Of a DNA stretch of 64,000 nucleotides, positions 58,752-64,000 are shown one piece after another. Numbering within the stretch: position 1 is the stretch's first letter; each line of letters starts with the position of its first letter. Location: assembly GCF_033807715.1 (NCBI RefSeq), contig NC_084599.1, positions 28,618,125-28,682,124 of the forward strand. The letters are read 5' to 3'. The notes under the pieces were generated by a model. That model worked only from the letters and a program-made list of their open reading frames with translations. It made no database searches and had not been told where the DNA came from. This stretch comes from Cololabis saira (lineage: Eukaryota; Chordata; Actinopteri; Beloniformes; Belonidae). The position numbers and the translations under genes are program-made.

Positions 58752-61320
58752 GTGAGTTAATGCTTCGTCCATTGTTTTTTATAGTTTGCTATCAGCTTCT
58801 TCAGCCGGCCCCCTCCGAAATAGCTGCAGAGCTGCCAGCAGACATTTACAGTGGAATATCTCATTTCACATATTGACCTCATATTGAAATCAAAAATGTT
58901 TCAAAAAAAAGGTTTTTGTGAATGGAATAGTCCAAACACCTTAATAGGCTACCTGTCAGTCATGTTATATGCATGATCACGCGATGATGTGACGTAAGTT
59001 TTCAGCAAGAAAATAAAGTCAACAAAAGAATATACATGACAAAAATAGCGTAGCATCATGTTTACAAGTCCAAACAAAAAAGCAGTGAACAAAAGAGAAA
59101 AGAAAAAAAGAGCCAGGACAATGTTGAAACAAAAATGACAAATTTGGATACGAGTGTGGCCAGTCACAATGTTAGCCTACATGCGACAATTGCAGTTTCC
59201 TATAGTGGATGTGCATGTATGTGTACATGCGGTATGTGCTTTTGTTTAGGGCAGGGGTGGAGGCACAAAAAAAATATTTACACCGGGACCTGTCACGATG
59301 ATGTTACGCCACTGGCATTCACCACTCATTAGTGAGCTGACTGTCAGTAAGTCATATTAGAAATGAATGTATTGCTTTACATAAACTTTCCTGACATGGT
59401 AAAAAATAAAAAATAAAAAATCACCAAAGTGTTGTGAAAGGTAAGCGGTTGGCAGGAAGTGGTCGTTTAAAAAAAAATGCTTTGACCTCAAAATAGTTGC
59501 TCATGTTAGGTGAAAAACCAGATTACTCATTACCAAAGCAACTTTGGTGCTTTTTCTATCTTATGCAAACTAAAATGTGTCCTGTTTTTATAACACGATG
59601 ACAGACATGCAGCATTTTCCACCACTCTGAAGAAGAAATGCTTTTTTGCATGTTTCTTTACGACTTGACGGATGATTATTGTGTGTTTATCTCACACAGC
59701 TTGAAAATTAAAAGTTCTCTATCTTGCCCTGGAGGCTGCGATAACTAATGTTTGTTACATATAGTATTGTTTTGTTTATGCATAAGGTACTTCAGTAAAA
59801 AAGAATATTTAATTATGCAAATGTGTTACATTACTGTTCAAAACTTAAGTATCAAAGTTCAAAGTCTATAATTTAACTTGATGTTGCACGTTTGGATTTT
59901 ACTTTTTTGAATAAAAGTACAGTATCCATCCCCTATTTATTTGTTGTTTGTTTGTTTTTTAAGCAGGTTCATACTATAGAGAAAATACTCAAGATACTTT
60001 TAAATAGCAAAAACCCTCTTCAGATATAAAATACATCACAATCAGGGATCAATTAATCTGTCAAAGAGACAACAATAAGCCCTTTAAACACTCATCACAT
60101 TTCTGTTAATGTTTCTCACAACTTCATTCAGGCATGACCGTGAAGTAGAAGGTCACTTTCTATATGAATAAAGACTTGTTTATTGTACAACTGGATGAAA
60201 TCTCACTTAAATATTTCATATAGGGGTTTATGTAAAACGTACAATCACCTTCACATCCCTACCGGATATCAAAGTGCTTTAATGCTATTCCCTTCCTTCT
60301 GAGGTGAACCACCATCTCTCAAGTCTTATCAATATTCAACATGACGGATCTCCTCCACCCTTTGTGGACAAAATTGTCCACCAAATATCTACACTCCTGC
60401 TCCTGTTCATCATGTGTACCGGTGTTGCATCAGCGACAGCCTCGACTCTGCTATCGACTCTCGTTATCATTAAATCATTAAAAACATAAGGGAATTATGA
60501 AATATGCAATTCATTAATGAAATACCCAATTAAATAATAAAATCTACCGTTTTGAATCATTCATTTGAAAATGTCCTTTTTCAAGAAAAACGTATTTGAA
60601 AATACATTACATTATTTCACTGTGTATTTATTTATTACATTCCTGCTGTGTGAGCACTGTTAAAAGAACTGTTAAAAAAACAGCCATCAAACTCATATAT
60701 TTTATTTATTCATATATTTTCTCATATTTTTTAATAATTTTCTTTCTTAAAAAAGGACTTTTAGTATTTTTACGTTCATTATTTCAAAAGGTAGATTTAA
60801 TTATTTAATTGGACATTTGATTATTTAATTGCATATTTCATAATTCCATGATGTATTCAATTATTAATTGATGTATTTAATGCTTTAATGATAAAAGTAA
60901 TTATTTAGTGGTAAATTCAATCATTTAATTATGTTTTTATAACATTTATGATACATTTAATTAATCAATGGGAGATTTCATGATATATTTATTTATTTAA
61001 TTTTGTCACCCCTAACCCTCCATACATTCCATCCATTTACTTCCGCTAACCCACAGGCATAATGCTTACAATTTCAAATTTATAATGATACATTTCTCTT
61101 TTGTCACTATAACAATAAAATTTGCTGAACAAAGACGGGAATACTTTTTTTTAGTTGAGCTGCTGAATTATGAATTACAGTTATAATCTGTTACAGTGTG
61201 ACCAACAGTATAATATTGATAATGATAATTGATAATATATAATATATCTGAATAAATCACCTAGGATATTACCTCTTCTGCAGTTGTGTTACGAATAAAT
61301 ACATTCTACAGACGAATGAA
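58752..61320. other. AT-rich non-coding stretch
   Basis: No gene recognised. From about 60490 to 61010 the sequence is a loose array of AATTATTTAAT and ATGATATATTTA phrases, like an ancient degenerate tandem repeat. The frames at 60304-60489 and 60596-60808 are not called. Confidence 0.5.
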
Positions 61321-61388
61321 ATGACGCCGTCAGGTCGCTAGGTGACGGCAGAAACCAGCATTTCAAAGCGACGCAGCTTTATAAAGGT
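61321..61388 (+). promoter_or_regulatory. Possible CpG-containing promoter or 5' leader exon
   Basis: A local CpG-bearing segment has near-palindromic GACGCCGTC and GGTGACGGC motifs around GTCGCTAGGTGAC, and ends in AAAG followed by a donor-like GTAAGA at 61388. It could be the non-coding first exon of the tentative gene at 62248. The evidence is position and composition only. Confidence 0.25.
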
Positions 61389-61597
61389 AAGAAACTGCTT
61401 CATCGGTTTATGCATTTATATGTTGGCGGGTGTGTATTTTGTAATAAGATTTAGCATGATTTGATAAACGCAGCAGACTACTCTCCCAAAACAACCTATA
61501 ACTTTGGGAAGTTTTAGCAGAGTTTTATATTTTTGTTGCTATTCCTTAATAACTCCCACGCCAGCCGCCCGTTGTAACAACGAGTTTGAGCGTCAAG

Positions 61598-62182
61598 TTG
61601 ATTTAGATCAGGGATATTCAATTGGCGGCCCGCGGGCCACATGCGGCCCGCCAGGAGCTTTTATGTGGCCCCTGGTCATATTTCATTTATTTGAGAAAAA
61701 GAAAGAAAAAAAAAGTTTTTTTGTTTTTTTTTTTTGTTTTTTTTTTAATAATATTTTTATAACTGGCTACTATGGACTAAAATGGTTGTGCTCAATGCTT
61801 AATATAATATTCAAATAAGGAAATCTTGGTGGAAAGTGGTGCTTTGTCATTATGGCGTGTTTTATTAAAAGTAGGTCAATATCAATTTCATTAAGTTTGC
61901 ACAATGCATGGTTTCAAAATGAACTAAAAAATATTTCTTTATCTGAATATTATATTTAACATTCACAATTACTAAATCTGGAGACAATTAATACATAATT
62001 CATATGTAAACTAGATATATTCAAATGTATAATACAAATGTATTATATTTACATAAGTCTTCGTCTTTGAGTGCAAAATACATTTTGAAAACCCCCACAT
62101 TTTCAAATTGTGCGGCCCTCTCCATACAGTCCTTTTGCAGATGTGGCCCCCGGCCGAATCTAGTTGAATACAGTTGATTTAG
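61598..62182. mobile_element. hAT-like MITE (GGCGGCCCGCGGGCCACATG type)
   Basis: The left end contains CAGGGATATTCAATTGG then GGCCCGCGGGCCACATGCGG. The right end contains ATGTGGCCCCCGGCC then TAGTTGAATACAG, an imperfect inverse. TTGATTTAG flanks both sides (61598-61606 and 62174-62182). The interior is AT-rich with a long T run. This is a widespread vertebrate hAT type by memory. The 9-base flank is longer than the usual 8-bp hAT duplication, so the exact border is uncertain. Confidence 0.75.
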
Positions 62183-62247
62183 GTTTTTGTGTCCCATGTA
62201 TTTTCAGCAGGCCGATTGTAACAGCGAGGACACACTTTAACACCGAC

Positions 62248-63730
62248 ATGGACTTCAGTGACAGTGACGGGGACAATGGTCTGTACTAACACGTAGGGGA
62301 GACTATAATAAACACAAACATACCGGTATGTTCATGTTCTGCTGCTGTTTCCAGATGCAGCCGTTGACATGGAAACGGCGCAGGGAGCCACTGCAGGTAG
62401 AGACAGACACCAGCCCGATCAGAACCGTAAAGATTTAAAGTAGCTGATGTACTGCATCAGCTAATGGGGATCCAAATACATTCATAAATTCATAAAGTTC
62501 TGTTTTCAGGGACCCATCAGCCCTCAGATCCTAAACGTATCCACCTCTCATCACAAAACTCTCAGGATTGGGAGTTTTCTTTTAAAGGAGCATGAGGCTC
62601 CTTTTAAGAAATGAGACTCTCTAGCGCCACCCTTCACCGCGACGGCCGTCGGGGGTACTACAGCCAACAGTGAAGCCGGTGTTGTGCCAAAAAGTGATTG
62701 CCTGCCAGAATCTGATTTCTTCTGATTTCTGGCCGCAGGAGCGCGCACCGCAGCCCGTTGAGCGAGAGCACTAAATCGTCAGATTTTCAGATTCTGAAGC
62801 TCAAGAATGAGTCATATTTAGGCAGAAATAACTTTTCTTTAACTGTATTTGGCCTTCAATCAATTTCTGGCTGGTGAAAAGGCCTATTTTGTGTTGTAAT
62901 GGTCCTTTAAAAGAGTTAAAAGCAATCCTGTGAGCTCTAGTGTTTATATTATGAAGCTCAAGAAATTTGAACAAATCATATTTAGGCAGAAACAACCTTT
63001 CATTAACTGTATTTGGCCTTCAATCAATTTTTGGCAGGTAAAATTACGCATTTTCAGGGGAGAAATCAGATTCTGGCAGGCAATCACTTTTTGGCACGAC
63101 ACCGGCACGGGAGAACGGGGAGAACGCGCATGCAGCGTCATGTGACGTCACATCCGCAGCCCAGCGCGGGAAATTTGGGCCCGAATTGCAGCACATTTTG
63201 CAGCACACAGCCTTTTCAAGGCAACGGAGAGATACACTAGAGTGCTCATTCTTTTGGGTTTGGAACGCTTCATCTGACATTATTACTAGAAAACTTAAAA
63301 CGTATACGAATTTTTTTCATAAATCCTGCCTCAATCCGGCCTCAAGCTTCTTTAACATATCAGCCACTAGATCTAAATCTGCACGTTTCTTTAAAGATGT
63401 AGTTGTGGTTGTATAGGAGCATGCCAATGTCAATGATGTTAGATTATATGCAACCAAGTAATTTAACAGATTATTATTGATTTATTGAAGCCCAGTGCAG
63501 ATAATACATCCCATCATTGGCTCTCCGTCTTTTGCAGAATAACATGCTGTTGTTGTCATTACAATACTCTAAAAGTATTCTTGTCATACTTCATCTAAGA
63601 AACAGAATGGTACGCAGGGATAAACAGTTTACTGAAGAAAAAATGTAGCAGTTATTGCTTGTTTTCTGACAGATGTCTGGAGACGAACCAACCGGATCGG
63701 GGCATCAGGGTCAAAGACACGAGCTTTCAG
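62248..63730 (+). CDS. Tentative 5' part of an unidentified multi-exon gene
   Basis: Short segments with AG/GT borders and mostly phase-1 joins can be linked: 62248-62278 (MDFSDSDGDN), 62355-62396 (AAVDMETAQGATA), 62510-62536 (THQPSDPK) and 63673-63730. The start ATG is in GACATGG. The first donor (GTCTGT) is weak, the last segment also reads well in another frame (MSGDEPTGSGHQGQRHELS), and I recognise no domain. The composition is acidic and disordered. The gene, if real, continues beyond the window. This may be chance. Confidence 0.25.
62675..63106. mobile_element. Foldback element with 46-bp inverted arms and internal direct repeats
   Basis: Arm 62675-62720 and arm 63061-63106 are inverted copies matching at 45 of 46 bases (core GCCAAAAAGTGATTGCCTGC). 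Between them two direct copies of about 85 bp (62795-62875 and 62953-63038) start GAAGCTCAAG and share GGCCTTCAATCAATTT. It is non-coding and most likely a composite MITE. Confidence 0.85.
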
Positions 63731-64000
63731 GTCAGTTTGCTGACAAAACGTAGAGGTTTTATTTCTACTTGTTGATTTGACATTAGGTCTGTCAGTCAGG
63801 AAGACCACCCTCCCTAGATCTATATCATAGTGAATGAGCTCTGTAAATTTATAAGGAAAAAAATGGCAGTTATTTTTTTGATGCATTACATTTGATAATT
63901 AGTTTAGTCTGAAAAGCATGTTATGTATAAACAATATAAAACACTCGTAAATGAGATCGAACTTTGGTGAACACTGAAAATGTCACAAATAATGACCTGC
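63107..64000. other. Non-coding stretch at the window end
   Basis: Apart from the possible exon at 63673-63730 no gene was recognised. A GC-rich patch (63100-63180) directly follows the foldback element. Confidence 0.45.

Overview
This window looks like a piece of a teleost fish nuclear genome. It is AT-rich, has long introns with GT/AG boundaries, carries many TA and CA microsatellites, and is crowded with transposons of fish type: L2-, Rex1- and L1-like LINE pieces, Tc1/mariner relics, hAT elements, an ISL2EU-like element and many foldback MITEs. No bacterial-type operon, CRISPR array, rRNA or convincing tRNA gene was seen. All gene models were read by eye from open frames, splice sites and remembered family features. 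No search was run.

Two genes are well supported, both on the + strand. At 16461-24608 is a six-exon gene for a 291-residue type I membrane protein. It has one heavily N-glycosylated Ig-like domain without the usual cysteine pair and a tail with an ITIM and an ITSM-like motif. At 34724-56239 is a complete 15-exon gene for a 649-residue class I cytokine receptor. The WSNWS motif, membrane-distal fibronectin domains, proline-rich box 1 and short tail identify it as the IL-12/IL-23 receptor beta 1 chain (il12rb1). Both are immune receptors, so the middle of the window is an immune-receptor neighbourhood. A CTCF-like site (30983-30999) lies between them.

Layout. 1-7.2 kb: MITEs, microsatellites and otherwise empty sequence, ending in a possible first exon of a leftward gene (7199-7245, -). 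7.2-12.2 kb: G-rich promoter-like sequence, a LINE fragment between microsatellites, a broken retroelement gag-like gene, and an intronless, frameshifted ABCC5-like pseudogene joined head-to-tail to an L1-like fragment. 16.4-24.7 kb: the ITIM receptor gene. 25-34.7 kb: Tc1 and LINE relics, the CTCF-like site, and a DNA transposon (31595-32352) that appears to have captured exon 1 of an alpha-tocopherol transfer protein gene. 34.7-56.5 kb: il12rb1, with a nearly intact L2-like LINE in intron 7, a hAT element with perfect 8-bp target duplications in intron 1, and several MITEs. 56.5-64 kb: more repeats, a perfect 33-bp hairpin, and a weakly supported run of short exons starting near 62248.

The most unusual item is the gene-capturing transposon at 31.6-32.35 kb. 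Next are the ITIM receptor, the ABCC5/L1 chimera and the nested LINE-in-MITE insertion in il12rb1.
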